Shown here piece by piece: positions 27,133 through 35,257 of a DNA stretch of 64,000 bases; positions within the stretch are counted from its first letter, which is position 1; the number at the start of each line of letters is the position of its first letter. The translations under genes and the position numbers were made by a program. This DNA is from Winogradskyella pacifica (GTDB lineage: Bacteria; Bacteroidota; Bacteroidia; Flavobacteriales; Flavobacteriaceae): contig NZ_JABFDI010000013.1 of NCBI RefSeq assembly GCF_013403915.1, positions 1-64,000 on the forward strand, given 5' to 3'. Below the pieces are notes generated by a model that saw only the letters and a program-made list of their open reading frames with translations, did no database searches and had not been told where the DNA came from.

Positions 27133-28086
27133 ATGAAAACATACACATACACAGAAAAAAAAGATACAAGAAGTGGATTTGGTGCTGGTTTAGCAGAATT
27201 AGGCCGTACAAATCCTAATGTCGTAGCCTTATGTGCTGACTTAATTGGATCTTTAAAAATGGACGAATTCATTAAAGAGAATCCTGAACGTTTTTTCCAA
27301 ATCGGAATCGCAGAGGCTAACATGATGGGCATTGCTGCTGGTTTAACTATTGGTGGAAAAATACCTTTTACAGGAACTTTTGCTAATTTCTCTACTGGTC
27401 GCGTTTATGATCAAATTCGCCAATCAATTGCCTACTCTGGTAAGAATGTAAAAATTTGTGCATCTCACGCGGGATTAACTTTAGGTGAAGATGGAGCTAC
27501 ACATCAAATTTTAGAAGATATCGGATTAATGAAAATGTTACCAGGAATGGTAGTTATTAATCCATGTGACTATAACCAAACAAAAGCGGCAACTATTGCT
27601 ATTGCTGATTATGATGGCCCAGTTTATTTACGATTTGGTCGTCCTTCTGTCCCAATTTTCACTCCTGCCGATCAGAAATTCGAAATTGGTAAAGCTATTA
27701 AATTTACAGAGGGTACGGATGTCACTATTGTTGCCACTGGTCATTTAGTTTGGGAAGCTCTAGAAGCATCAAAAGCATTACATGAAGCTGGTATTTCTGC
27801 GGAAGTCATTAATATTCACACTATAAAACCTTTAGACGACAAAGCTATTTTAGACTCTGTTGCTAAAACAGGTTGTATCGTTACTGCTGAAGAGCACAAT
27901 CATCTTGGCGGCTTAGGAGAAAGTGTAGCTAGAGTTTTAGCACAACACCGTCCGACACCTCAAGAATTTGTTGCTACAAATGATACTTTTGGAGAGTCTG
28001 GTACACCAGCACAACTGATGGATAAGTATGGTTTAAATAGCGAGGCTATTCAAAATGCTGTTAAAAAAGTACTGAAAAGAAAATAA
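27133..28086 (+). CDS. Transketolase, C-terminal subunit
   Basis: The 317-aa half carries the pyrimidine-binding and C-terminal domains: TRSGFGAGLAELGRTNPNVVALCADL, then FFQIGIAEANMMGIAAGL with the catalytic glutamate, and CASHAGLTLGEDGATHQILEDIGLM. I chose ATG at 27133 (MKTYTYTEKKD). The upstream GTG at 27121 is inside a hairpin and adds only M-G-I-G. It forms a heterotetramer with the preceding subunit. Confidence 0.93.
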   Translation: MKTYTYTEKKDTRSGFGAGLAELGRTNPNVVALCADLIGSLKMDEFIKENPERFFQIGIAEANMMGIAAGLTIGGKIPFTGTFANFSTGRVYDQIRQSIAYSGKNVKICASHAGLTLGEDGATHQILEDIGLMKMLPGMVVINPCDYNQTKAATIAIADYDGPVYLRFGRPSVPIFTPADQKFEIGKAIKFTEGTDVTIVATGHLVWEALEASKALHEAGISAEVINIHTIKPLDDKAILDSVAKTGCIVTAEEHNHLGGLGESVARVLAQHRPTPQEFVATNDTFGESGTPAQLMDKYGLNSEAIQNAVKKVLKRK

Positions 28087-28140
28087 TTTTGATTTGGTAT
28101 CGTTTTTGAAGCAAGTACCTAATCTTATAAAACGAACATT

Positions 28141-28740
28141 ATGAAAAATTTAAAAAAAACAGTTATCGCAACTGTGGCTTTTGCTTTTGTTGGATTTTCA
28201 ATGACAGCTCAAAACGGAAATTCTTTTGGAATTAAAGGGGGCTTAAATTATAGTGCCAATGGAGATTATTTTGAATCTGCTAGTGCTAATGCAAAAAACC
28301 CGGATCGCAACATTGGCTATCATATTGGCCTTTTCGGAAAAATAGGTAACAAATTGTATTTGAAACCTGAGCTCGTTTATACAGCTACCAAAAGTGATTA
28401 TAGCAATGATGAATTTTCAGTTAAGAAAATTGATGCTCCAGTACTTGTAGGGGTTCAAATCATAGGACCTCTAAGTGTCTTTGCAGGCCCATCATTTCAG
28501 TATATTCTAGATACAGAATTTGATGGTATTAATATAGACAATGTTGAAAACGACTTTTCTGTTGGATTAAACTTTGGTGTCGGACTTAGCTTTAATAACA
28601 TAGGAGTAGATCTCAGATATGAAAGAGGTTTTAATCACAACGAAGCTACTTTTATTGATACTAATTTAGGTACTGGAATTGTAAGTAGAATAGACACGAG
28701 ACCAGATCAGTTAATATTAAGTTTATCTATTGCGCTTTAG
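28141..28740 (+). CDS. Outer-membrane beta-barrel protein (porin-family domain)
   Basis: The 199-aa protein has a signal peptide (about 1-23, ending SMTAQ) and a series of alternating beta strands with glycine-rich turns (NSFGIKGGLNYSANG, HIGLFGKIGNKLYLKPELVYTATKS), ending in the strand LILSLSIAL. This is the eight-stranded OmpX/OMP_b-brl type found in many copies in Flavobacteriia. Specific role unknown. It lies 54 bases after the transketolase pair, possibly read through from it. Confidence 0.87.
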   Translation: MKNLKKTVIATVAFAFVGFSMTAQNGNSFGIKGGLNYSANGDYFESASANAKNPDRNIGYHIGLFGKIGNKLYLKPELVYTATKSDYSNDEFSVKKIDAPVLVGVQIIGPLSVFAGPSFQYILDTEFDGINIDNVENDFSVGLNFGVGLSFNNIGVDLRYERGFNHNEATFIDTNLGTGIVSRIDTRPDQLILSLSIAL

Positions 28741-28763
28741 ACAAAGCTAAAAAAAAGCAAATA

Positions 28764-28794
28764 AAAAGCCGCTCAAAAATTTTGAGCGGCTTTT
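28764..28794. terminator. Bidirectional terminator between convergent genes
   Basis: GCCGCTC / GAGCGGC flanked by A- and T-runs (28764-28778 with 28780-28794) lies between the beta-barrel gene on the plus strand and the FKBP-like lipoprotein on the minus strand. It can serve both. Confidence 0.85.
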
Positions 28795-28820
28795 CTTATT
28801 TTAAGAATTTAGTTTAGATA

Positions 28821-29876
28821 CTAAATCTCGTTGTAATTAATTGTAATTGTTGGATCTAAATAATCTGGTGTACCATCATTATTAGAATCTACAATAGTTA
28901 CTGTTTTAATCGTGATAATATCTCCAATTTTAACTCTACTTATTTCAAATTCATTAGCAGCAAGTATTGGCTCATCTTCATTAAGACTTGTATCAACCGT
29001 ATAAGTTGTAGGAATCAATTCATCTCTAGTTAAAACAAGATCTCCATCATCATCAACATCCACAAAATCTGGAGAAAGATCTCCATCTGAATCGTCATTA
29101 ACAACATCTAAATCGTTATCTAAATCTTCAATATATGAAGGGATTCCATCCCCATCATGATCTTCTACTTCATACTGTAATAATTCAAATTTAAAAATAA
29201 GATTGTCATATGACGACCCTGTAGTAGAACCTGAAAAATAACCCAAACCAGAAGGCACAAACATGACACCTAAACCTGGATTAACAAAACTAAAAATACC
29301 TTCTTCGTCAATTTCGTAACTAGAAGACACATTAAAGGATGGCATTACAAGTTGCCATGCTTTTATAACACTAGTTGTTACAAAACCTCCTAATTGTAAA
29401 TTAAAATCTACAGGTGTTACACTAGAGTCAAAAACTTCATAATTACCTTCTAAGGCATCATTTACAGAACTTCCTTCGTACCTTACACGGATTTTATCTA
29501 CAAAAGTAGGTGAACTATCACCACCTCCTTGGTTAATGTTTAGTACATAGTACTCATAAGTAGCCTCTAAGTATTCCGTTGTGTGCGTTGTCACCGCATC
29601 TAGTAATAAGGTATGGCCGTCTGGCACTACTTCACCATCAGCTAATCCTTCTATTAGAATATCTGTGTATTTATGATTTGAACCCGTTTCAAAAAAACCT
29701 GAGTTATAATAATGTGTAGATAAGTATAATAATATAGAATCTCTATCTTTAACTTGTTGCTCTGTTCTATCTGCCTCAACGAAAGTAACTGTATTATCAT
29801 CATCACTTTTACAAGAGATTACGACCGTAGATAACACCATTAATAAAAGGCTGAATTTTAAAATTTTAATTTTCAT
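28821..29876 (-). CDS. FKBP-like lipoprotein with calcium-binding Asp repeats
   Basis: The 351-aa protein has a lipoprotein signal (lipobox VISC, Cys22) followed by D-D-D. Residues about 115-235 match an FKBP-type peptidyl-prolyl isomerase: DKIRVRYEG, then YEVFDSS and VIKAWQLVMP. About 240-280 is a run of thrombospondin-3-like calcium repeats (DHDGDGIPSYIEDLDNDLD, DDSDGDLSPDFVDVDDDGD). It is expected on the outer-membrane periplasmic or surface side, where it may assist folding of exported proteins. The FKBP core has insertions, so activity is uncertain. Confidence 0.82.
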   Translation of the reverse strand: MKIKILKFSLLLMVLSTVVISCKSDDDNTVTFVEADRTEQQVKDRDSILLYLSTHYYNSGFFETGSNHKYTDILIEGLADGEVVPDGHTLLLDAVTTHTTEYLEATYEYYVLNINQGGGDSSPTFVDKIRVRYEGSSVNDALEGNYEVFDSSVTPVDFNLQLGGFVTTSVIKAWQLVMPSFNVSSSYEIDEEGIFSFVNPGLGVMFVPSGLGYFSGSTTGSSYDNLIFKFELLQYEVEDHDGDGIPSYIEDLDNDLDVVNDDSDGDLSPDFVDVDDDGDLVLTRDELIPTTYTVDTSLNEDEPILAANEFEISRVKIGDIITIKTVTIVDSNNDGTPDYLDPTITINYNEI

Positions 29877-29966
29877 ATAAATTTATATTGAACGCATAAA
29901 ACCACCACAGTTGATATACGAAGTTCATTATTGCTTATTTTTAACGCGCAAGATACAATAATATAA

Positions 29967-29974
29967 TATTTTTG
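29967..29974 (+). promoter_or_regulatory. -7 box of the S4-methyltransferase-PRT operon
   Basis: TATTTTTG followed by CAC fits the -7 box. It places transcription start near 29981, after the TTG at 29972, which therefore cannot be the start codon of the S4 gene. Confidence 0.55.
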
Positions 29975-30010
29975 CACTACAAGATTAACGTAGTTTTTAG
30001 TAAAAAAGAT

Positions 30011-30385
30011 ATGCGAATTGATAAATATTTATGGTGTGTACGCTATTACAAAACACGAAGCATTGCAACAAAAGCATGCAAAAAAGGACAAGTAAAAGTT
30101 AATGGTGCGGCAGTAAAACCATCGAGAGAAGTGTTTCCTACCGATAAAATAGAACTAAGAAAAGACCAAATCATTTATCAGCTTACTGTTAATGATTTAC
30201 CGCCCAATCGTGTGGGCGCAAAATTAGTTGATCTATACAGAACAGACACCACTCCCAAATCTGCGTTTGAGGCACAAGAGCTCTTAAAATACAGTAAAGA
30301 TTATTATAGAAAGAAAGGTGCAGGACGACCTACTAAAAAGGATAGACGAGATATTGATGACTTTCATGAAGATGACGAAGAGTAA
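30011..30385 (+). CDS. RNA-binding S4 domain protein (Hsp15-like)
   Basis: The 124-aa basic protein begins MRIDKYLWCVRYYKTRSIATKACKKGQVKVNG, a textbook S4 RNA-binding domain. A longer linker and a charged C-terminus (GAGRPTKKDRRDIDDFHEDDEE) follow. Hsp15 rescues stalled 50S subunits carrying nascent chains in E. coli; the same job here is inferred. The start was placed at ATG 30011 because the upstream TTG falls in the promoter. Confidence 0.9.
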   Translation: MRIDKYLWCVRYYKTRSIATKACKKGQVKVNGAAVKPSREVFPTDKIELRKDQIIYQLTVNDLPPNRVGAKLVDLYRTDTTPKSAFEAQELLKYSKDYYRKKGAGRPTKKDRRDIDDFHEDDEE

Positions 30386-30416
30386 CCTTGTGGCATTTTT
30401 AAAATAATATTATTAT

Positions 30417-31004
30417 ATGGACTTAATAGATCAAAAATATTGGGAGGAACGCTACGCTACACATAAAATAGGTTGGAATGTTGGCTATACGTCTACTCCA
30501 CTAAAAATTTATTTTGATCAACTTAAAGATAAGACCGTAAAAATTTTAATTCCTGGGGCAGGTAATAGTTATGAAGCCGAATACTTATGGAATAACGGTT
30601 TTAAAAACGTTTATGTATTAGATTTTGCGAAACAACCTTTAGATAATTTTAAAAAGCGTCTACCAGAGTTCCCTCAAAATCAACTTTTAAATGCTGATTT
30701 TTTTGAATTAGACGATAGCTTTGATCTTATTTTTGAGCAAACCTTTTTTTGCGCGCTACATCCTAGCTTAAGAGCACACTATGTTGAAAAAATGTTTCAT
30801 CTACTAAAAGCTAAAGGGAAGCTTATTGGTTTATTCTTTAATTTTGAATTAACTGAAGATGGTCCACCATTTGGAGGGAGTCTCTCAGAATACAAAGCGC
30901 TTTTCGAACACAAGTTTCATCAAAATGTATTAGAACCTTCAATTAATTCGATAAAAGAAAGACAAGGTAATGAACTGTTTTTTATCTTTGAAAAAAAGAG
31001 CTAA
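30417..31004 (+). CDS. SAM-dependent methyltransferase, TPMT-like family
   Basis: The 195-aa cytoplasmic protein begins with WEERYATHKIGWNVGY, typical of thiopurine-methyltransferase-like enzymes. The SAM motif is ILIPGAGNSYEAEYL, then LDFAKQPLDNF, and the FEQTFFCALHPSLR block. Family members methylate thiols, selenium or tellurium compounds; the natural substrate is unknown. It sits between the S4 gene and a phosphoribosyltransferase gene with TAATG overlap to the latter. Confidence 0.9.
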   Translation: MDLIDQKYWEERYATHKIGWNVGYTSTPLKIYFDQLKDKTVKILIPGAGNSYEAEYLWNNGFKNVYVLDFAKQPLDNFKKRLPEFPQNQLLNADFFELDDSFDLIFEQTFFCALHPSLRAHYVEKMFHLLKAKGKLIGLFFNFELTEDGPPFGGSLSEYKALFEHKFHQNVLEPSINSIKERQGNELFFIFEKKS

Positions 31005-31507
31005 TGGCACTTACAAAAAATACAATTTTAAGTCATAAAGAAATTGAGCATAAAATAAAACGTATTGCATATCAAATTTATGAAAGCAATGTTAATGAAA
31101 CAGAGCTCATTATCGCAGGCATAGAAAGCAATGGCTATCTTCTTGCCAAAAAGATAAAATCTAATTTGGATAAAATTTCTACTATTGAATCTACCTTATG
31201 TAAGGTGATTATAAACAAATTAGAACCAACAGATCCAATTAAAACCTCAATACCTAAAGAAGAGTATACCAATAAATCTATTGTGCTTATTGACGATGTA
31301 CTAAATTCTGGTAGTACATTAATATATGGTATTAAGCACTTTTTAGACGTACCTCTAAAACAGTTTAAAACTGCGGTTTTAGTAAATCGTAATCACAAAA
31401 AATATCCTGTTAAAGCTGATTTCAAAGGCATTTCCCTTTCAACCTCTTTATTTGAACACGTAAATGTTAATTTATCTAAACAACCTTACGAAGCCTATTT
31501 AGATTAA
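31004..31507 (+). CDS. Phosphoribosyltransferase-family protein (PyrR-like)
   Basis: The 167-aa protein has the PRPP-binding motif VLIDDVLNSGSTLIYGI (about 89-105) and an overall layout like PyrR or hypoxanthine phosphoribosyltransferase. Which base is used, or whether it is regulatory, cannot be told. The start shares one base with the methyltransferase stop (TAATG), and the last 9 bases overlap the convergent aroK gene. Confidence 0.85.
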   Translation: MALTKNTILSHKEIEHKIKRIAYQIYESNVNETELIIAGIESNGYLLAKKIKSNLDKISTIESTLCKVIINKLEPTDPIKTSIPKEEYTNKSIVLIDDVLNSGSTLIYGIKHFLDVPLKQFKTAVLVNRNHKKYPVKADFKGISLSTSLFEHVNVNLSKQPYEAYLD

Positions 31508-32020
31508 ATGCGTTACAAGATCTTCTAAAATTTCTTGTTTCGCTTTATGATCTGTGTCGAGTGTAAATTGTGATTTACTATAATATTGATTGCGCTCAAA
31601 TAAGTGCTTACCTATAAACTCTAATAATTCAGTTTCAGAATTTAAATGACTTATTAAAGGTCGTTTTTCTCTTTCTGTGAATAAACGTTTTGACAAAAGT
31701 GGTATGGACAGCTTTAAATAAAAACTAGTTACATTAGTATTATTAATTATCAAATCCATGTTTTTGCCATAACAAGGAGTGCCTCCTCCTAGCGCTAAAA
31801 CAATATTTTCAGAAGAATTTATAACCTCATTTAAATATTCGGTTTCTTTTCTTCTAAAGTAAATTTCACCTTTTGTTTTAAATATTTCAGAAATTGACCC
31901 TTTTTCTTTGTCAGAAATGTAATCATCCAAGTCTAAAAAACTGTACTCCAGAGCTGTAGCCAATTCCTTACCAATAGTTGATTTTCCCGACCCCATATAT
32001 CCTATTAAAACTATAATCAT
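31499..32020 (-). CDS. aroK: Shikimate kinase
   Basis: The 173-aa enzyme phosphorylates shikimate in aromatic amino-acid synthesis. Walker A is GYMGSGKSTIGK (7-18). DLDDYI carries the Mg and shikimate-binding acids, FRRKETEYL the shikimate arginine, and LALGGGTPCYGKN the glycine-rich substrate loop. REKRPLI is the lid arginine. Normal length. It is convergent with the phosphoribosyltransferase gene. Confidence 0.95.
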   Translation of the reverse strand: MIIVLIGYMGSGKSTIGKELATALEYSFLDLDDYISDKEKGSISEIFKTKGEIYFRRKETEYLNEVINSSENIVLALGGGTPCYGKNMDLIINNTNVTSFYLKLSIPLLSKRLFTEREKRPLISHLNSETELLEFIGKHLFERNQYYSKSQFTLDTDHKAKQEILEDLVTHLI

Positions 32021-32094
32021 AGCACTTATAAATTGATTATTAAACCCATAGGTTTGTTCACAACAAAAAAACGAAAAAAAAATTTAAAAAAGTG

Positions 32095-32124
32095 TTGTTA
32101 AATTAAAGAAAGCTTATATATTTG
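32095..32124 (+). promoter_or_regulatory. Promoter of first tRNA-Lys
   Basis: TTG (32095-32097) and TATATTTG (32117-32124) are 19 bp apart. CACCCTCGTTAGA follows, the same as at the second tRNA-Lys. Confidence 0.8.
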
Positions 32125-32150
32125 CACCCTCGTTAGAGAAAAGCATATAA

Positions 32151-32223
32151 GACCAGTTAGCTCAGTTGGCAGAGCATCTCCCTTTTAAGGAGAGGGTCCT
32201 GGGTTCGAGCCCCAGACTGGTCA
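32151..32223 (+). tRNA. tRNA-Lys (anticodon TTT)
   Basis: The 73-base sequence folds as a standard cloverleaf: acceptor GACCAGT / ACTGGTC, D-arm GCTC / GAGC, anticodon stem TCTCC / GGAGA around CTTTTAA (anticodon TTT), and T-arm CTGGG-TTCGAGC-CCCAG. CCA is not fully encoded. It is identical to the gene at 32517. Confidence 0.97.
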
Positions 32224-32225
32224 CT

Positions 32226-32261
32226 AAAAAAAGTTAAGCATTACGCTTAACTTTTTTTTGC
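32226..32261 (+). terminator. Terminator of first tRNA-Lys
   Basis: GTTAAGC / GCTTAAC arms around ATTAC, flanked by an A-run and a T-run, just after the tRNA. Confidence 0.85.
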
Positions 32262-32462
32262 TTAAAATTCAATCTATTCACCTAAAACAAGGTATCATCA
32301 AAAATAATAACGTGATAAAATAATAAATAGTAAACAACAAAAATTACGTTATTACTTTATTAACTTTTTCAAATACAAACAATTACACCTTTCTAAAATG
32401 TTGTTTATTGTATCTAAAATTTTAAACTGATAAAAAAAATAAAATTTTTTCAAATTCTAGTC

Positions 32463-32491
32463 TTTGTATTTGGATAAAGGTTTTATATTTG
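32463..32491 (+). promoter_or_regulatory. Promoter of second tRNA-Lys
   Basis: TATATTTG (32484-32491) and the downstream CACCCTCGTTAGA repeat those of the first copy. The best -33 candidate is TTTG at 32463-32466, with a shorter 17-bp spacing. Confidence 0.7.
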
Positions 32492-32516
32492 CACCCTCGT
32501 TAGAAAAAAACATAAC

Positions 32517-32589
32517 GACCAGTTAGCTCAGTTGGCAGAGCATCTCCCTTTTAAGGAGAGGGTCCTGGGTTCGAGCCCCAGACTGGTCA
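32517..32589 (+). tRNA. tRNA-Lys (anticodon TTT), second copy
   Basis: It is base-for-base identical to the tRNA at 32151 over all 73 positions, with its own promoter and terminator. The intervening spacer is not duplicated. Confidence 0.97.
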
Positions 32590-32591
32590 CT

Positions 32592-32626
32592 AAAAAAAAG
32601 TTAAGTATAATGCTTAACTTTTTTTT
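32592..32626 (+). terminator. Terminator between second tRNA-Lys and tRNA-Leu
   Basis: AAGTTAAG / CTTAACTT arms around TATAATG with A- and T-runs. It is nearly the same as the first terminator. tRNA-Leu lies only about 18 bases beyond, so it is either read through or has its own start. Confidence 0.8.
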
Positions 32627-32643
32627 ATTTACTTCATTATTTT

Positions 32644-32727
32644 GCGCACGTGGCGGAATTGGTAGACGCGCCAGCTTGAGGGGTTGGTGGACATTAGTCC
32701 GTGGAAGTTCGAGTCTTCTCGTGCGCA
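32644..32727 (+). tRNA. tRNA-Leu (anticodon GAG)
   Basis: The 84-base class II tRNA has acceptor GCGCACG / CGTGCGC, anticodon stem CCAGC / GTTGG around TTGAGGG (anticodon GAG), a long variable arm (TGGACATTAGTCCG) and T-loop TTCGAGT. Minus- and plus-strand frames crossing these tRNAs are not genes. Confidence 0.95.
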
Positions 32728-32843
32728 CAATTACTCAAAAAAATTATTCTTACCTACCTAAGTAAATTCAAGTTTCTACATCACCGTACATTCTTTTTTT
32801 ATATAATTTTTGTTAATTCTAAACTTCGTATTGGTATAAACCT

Positions 32844-32859
32844 TATTTTTGTTTAAACA
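32844..32859 (+). promoter_or_regulatory. Pigment operon promoter with overlapping palindrome
   Basis: TATTTTTG (32844-32851) fits the -7 box. The perfect palindrome TGTTTAAACA (32850-32859) overlaps its end, a good position for a repressor. No clear -33 box is seen. Confidence 0.45.
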
Positions 32860-32872
32860 TTTTTAAAATAAA

Positions 32873-33778
32873 ATGAACAATATTAAGGATAGGTTTAGTA
32901 TAAAGGATTTAGAAAACCTAACAGGGATTAAAGCACACACTATAAGAATTTGGGAAAAGCGTTATAATTTGCTAGAGCCTAAACGCACGGAAACAAATAT
33001 TAGGTATTACGACTTAGCTAGTTTTCAAAAGCTTCTTAACGTCAGCTACCTTAATAATAATGGATACAAAATTTCTAAGATTGCTACAATTGATACGCAG
33101 AAAATTCCGCAATTAGTTAGAGAAATCGCAACAGAAACTAATTTAGAAAGCCATGCTATAAATGCTTTCAAACTGTCAATGCTAAATTTTGATCAAGCTT
33201 TATTTTACAAAACTTATGAGTCGCTGCTAAAAGAAAAGACATTTCAAGACATTTTTTACGATATATTTATTCCGTTTTTAACTGAAATCGGACTATTGTG
33301 GCAAACAGATACTATAACACCTGCACACGAACATTTTATTTCTACACTTATTCGCCAAAAAATATTAATAAGTACAGAAAAAATACAATCCAAACAAATT
33401 CTTAAATCTGACAAAACCTTTGTTCTTTATTTACCTGATAATGAAATACACGAACTCGGTTTAATGTTTCTTAATCACGAAATTGTAAGACATGGCTATA
33501 GATCTATCTTTTTAGGACCAAGTGTTCCTATGGCGAGTTTGCTAGAACTTAAGAATTACTACGAAGACATCATTTTTGTATCCTATTTTACGATAAAACC
33601 TGAAAAAGAAAACCTCGTAAATTACCTCAATGAGTTTGATGACCTTATTTTAAAAACCTCAAAAACCAAGTTTTGGGTATTAGGCCGCATGATAAATGAG
33701 CTTAACAAAGACCAATTCCCTAAAAATATAAGAGCATTTAATTCTATTAAAACACTAACTCAAGAATTGCAAGATTAA
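32873..33778 (+). CDS. CarH-like MerR/B12 light-responsive regulator
   Basis: The 301-aa protein has a MerR-type winged helix at 1-75 (FSIKDLENLTGIKAHTIRIWEKRYNLLEPKRTETNIRYYD), a four-helix B12-cap domain (about 80-175) and a Rossmann cobalamin domain (about 183-300). The cap has W143-x9-E153-H154, the motif that contacts the adenosyl group in CarH. The cobalamin domain has E-I-H-E-L-G with His193 as the likely lower cobalt ligand. CarH represses carotenoid genes in the dark and releases DNA when light breaks the Co-C bond. Its stop overlaps the crtI start (TAATG), so the repressor and its targets share one transcript. Confidence 0.88.
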   Translation: MNNIKDRFSIKDLENLTGIKAHTIRIWEKRYNLLEPKRTETNIRYYDLASFQKLLNVSYLNNNGYKISKIATIDTQKIPQLVREIATETNLESHAINAFKLSMLNFDQALFYKTYESLLKEKTFQDIFYDIFIPFLTEIGLLWQTDTITPAHEHFISTLIRQKILISTEKIQSKQILKSDKTFVLYLPDNEIHELGLMFLNHEIVRHGYRSIFLGPSVPMASLLELKNYYEDIIFVSYFTIKPEKENLVNYLNEFDDLILKTSKTKFWVLGRMINELNKDQFPKNIRAFNSIKTLTQELQD

Positions 33779-35238
33779 TGCGTAAAACGATTTCCATAAT
33801 AGGCTCAGGGTTTTCAGCGTTATCGGCAGCATGCTATTTAGCTAAAGCTGGTTATACCGTTTCTATATACGAAAAAAACGATACGGTAGGCGGAAGAGCT
33901 AGACAACTCAAAAAGGATGGTTTTACTTTTGATATCGGTCCAAGTTGGTATTGGATGCCAGATATATTCGATAAGTTCTTTAATGATTTCGGAAAAAGCA
34001 CAAGTGACTACTATCAACTTGATAAATTAAGTCCTGCTTATAAAATTTTCTTTTCTGATGATGTGATTACCATTGGTGACCACATGGATAAAATTTGTGA
34101 CGAGTTTGAGCGTATTGAAACCGGCAGCTCCAAACCACTTCGTAAATTTATAGCAACAGCTCAAGAAAATTACGACATCGCTATAAATAAAGTGGTTTTA
34201 AAGCCTGGTCTTTCACCTTTTGAATTGGTGACAAAAGAAACTATTACGCGCTTAGATCGCTTCTATAATACCATTAGCAAAGAAGTCCGAAAGAACTTTA
34301 AGAACCCTAAACTGATTTCAACTTTAGAATTCCCTGTTTTGTTTTTAGGTGCTAAACCAAATCAGACTCCTTCATTTTATAGTTTTATGAATTTTGCCGA
34401 TTTTGGTTTAGGTACATGGCACCCCAAAGGAGGCATGTACGAAATAGTTAAAGCTATGAAAAGCCTAGCGGAAAGCTTAGGAGTAAACATACATACCAAT
34501 AGCAACGTAGAAAAAATTAGTGTTGACAACAAGAAAGCGAAAAGCATTACGGTAAACGGAACTATTATTAATTCTGACATTATTTTAAGTGGTGCAGATT
34601 ACCACCATTCTGAAACGCTTTTAGACGAAAACTATAGACAATACAGTGAGTCGTATTGGGAAAGCAGAACATTTGCACCTTCGTCCCTACTCTTTTATGT
34701 AGGCTTCAATCAAAAGTTGAAAAATTTAGAACATCACAATTTGTTCTTTGATACCGATTTTGAGAATCATGCGGAAGAAATTTACGATAATCCAAAATGG
34801 CCTAAAAATCCATTATTTTATGCTAACTTTCCTTCAGTAACTGATGCAAGTATGGCTCCTGAGAATTGTGAAACCGGATTTTTTCTAATTCCAATTGCTC
34901 CAGGACTTGAAGACACACCAAAATTACGTCAGCAATATTTTGATCTTATCATAAATCGTTTTGAATTAAGAACGGGACAAAATGTTAAAGCACATATACT
35001 TTTTAAAGAATCGTATTGTGTTAATGATTTTATTGACGATTACAACTCTTATAAAGGAAACGCTTATGGTATGGCCAATACGTTAATGCAAACCGCCTTT
35101 TTAAGACCAAAATTAAAAAGTAAAAAAGTAAATGGACTCTATTTCACAGGACAACTTACTGTGCCAGGGCCAGGAGTTCCTCCGGCTTTAATTTCAGGTA
35201 AGCTCGTGGCTGAACTGATTCAAAAAAACGAAGTTTAA
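33778..35238 (+). CDS. crtI: Phytoene desaturase
   Basis: The 486-aa FAD enzyme converts phytoene to lycopene. The N-terminal dinucleotide fold is IIGSGFSALSAACYLAKAGYTVSIYEKNDTVGGRARQLKKDGFTFDIGPSWYWMPD. The C-terminal signature is GLYFTGQLTVPGPGVPPALISGKLVAELI. Length and both signatures are those of bacterial CrtI. It is translationally coupled to the CarH-like gene and followed after 19 bases by crtB. It acts at the inner membrane. Confidence 0.94.
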   Translation: MRKTISIIGSGFSALSAACYLAKAGYTVSIYEKNDTVGGRARQLKKDGFTFDIGPSWYWMPDIFDKFFNDFGKSTSDYYQLDKLSPAYKIFFSDDVITIGDHMDKICDEFERIETGSSKPLRKFIATAQENYDIAINKVVLKPGLSPFELVTKETITRLDRFYNTISKEVRKNFKNPKLISTLEFPVLFLGAKPNQTPSFYSFMNFADFGLGTWHPKGGMYEIVKAMKSLAESLGVNIHTNSNVEKISVDNKKAKSITVNGTIINSDIILSGADYHHSETLLDENYRQYSESYWESRTFAPSSLLFYVGFNQKLKNLEHHNLFFDTDFENHAEEIYDNPKWPKNPLFYANFPSVTDASMAPENCETGFFLIPIAPGLEDTPKLRQQYFDLIINRFELRTGQNVKAHILFKESYCVNDFIDDYNSYKGNAYGMANTLMQTAFLRPKLKSKKVNGLYFTGQLTVPGPGVPPALISGKLVAELIQKNEV

Positions 35239-35257
35239 TAGCAAACATAACCATCAT

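Noticed and set aside
26192..28086. Two transketolase halves as a frameshifted single gene
   Set aside because: The halves are separated by about 95 bases with separate starts, and split transketolases are common; no join is expected.
29972..30010. TTG start adding 13 residues to the S4 protein
   Set aside because: The TTG is part of the -7 box TATTTTTG, so it would lie upstream of the transcript; ATG at 30011 matches the family start.
32528..32765. Open frames of 66 and 77 codons on both strands across the tRNA genes
   Set aside because: They run through tRNA-Lys and tRNA-Leu and are typical spurious translations of tRNA sequence.
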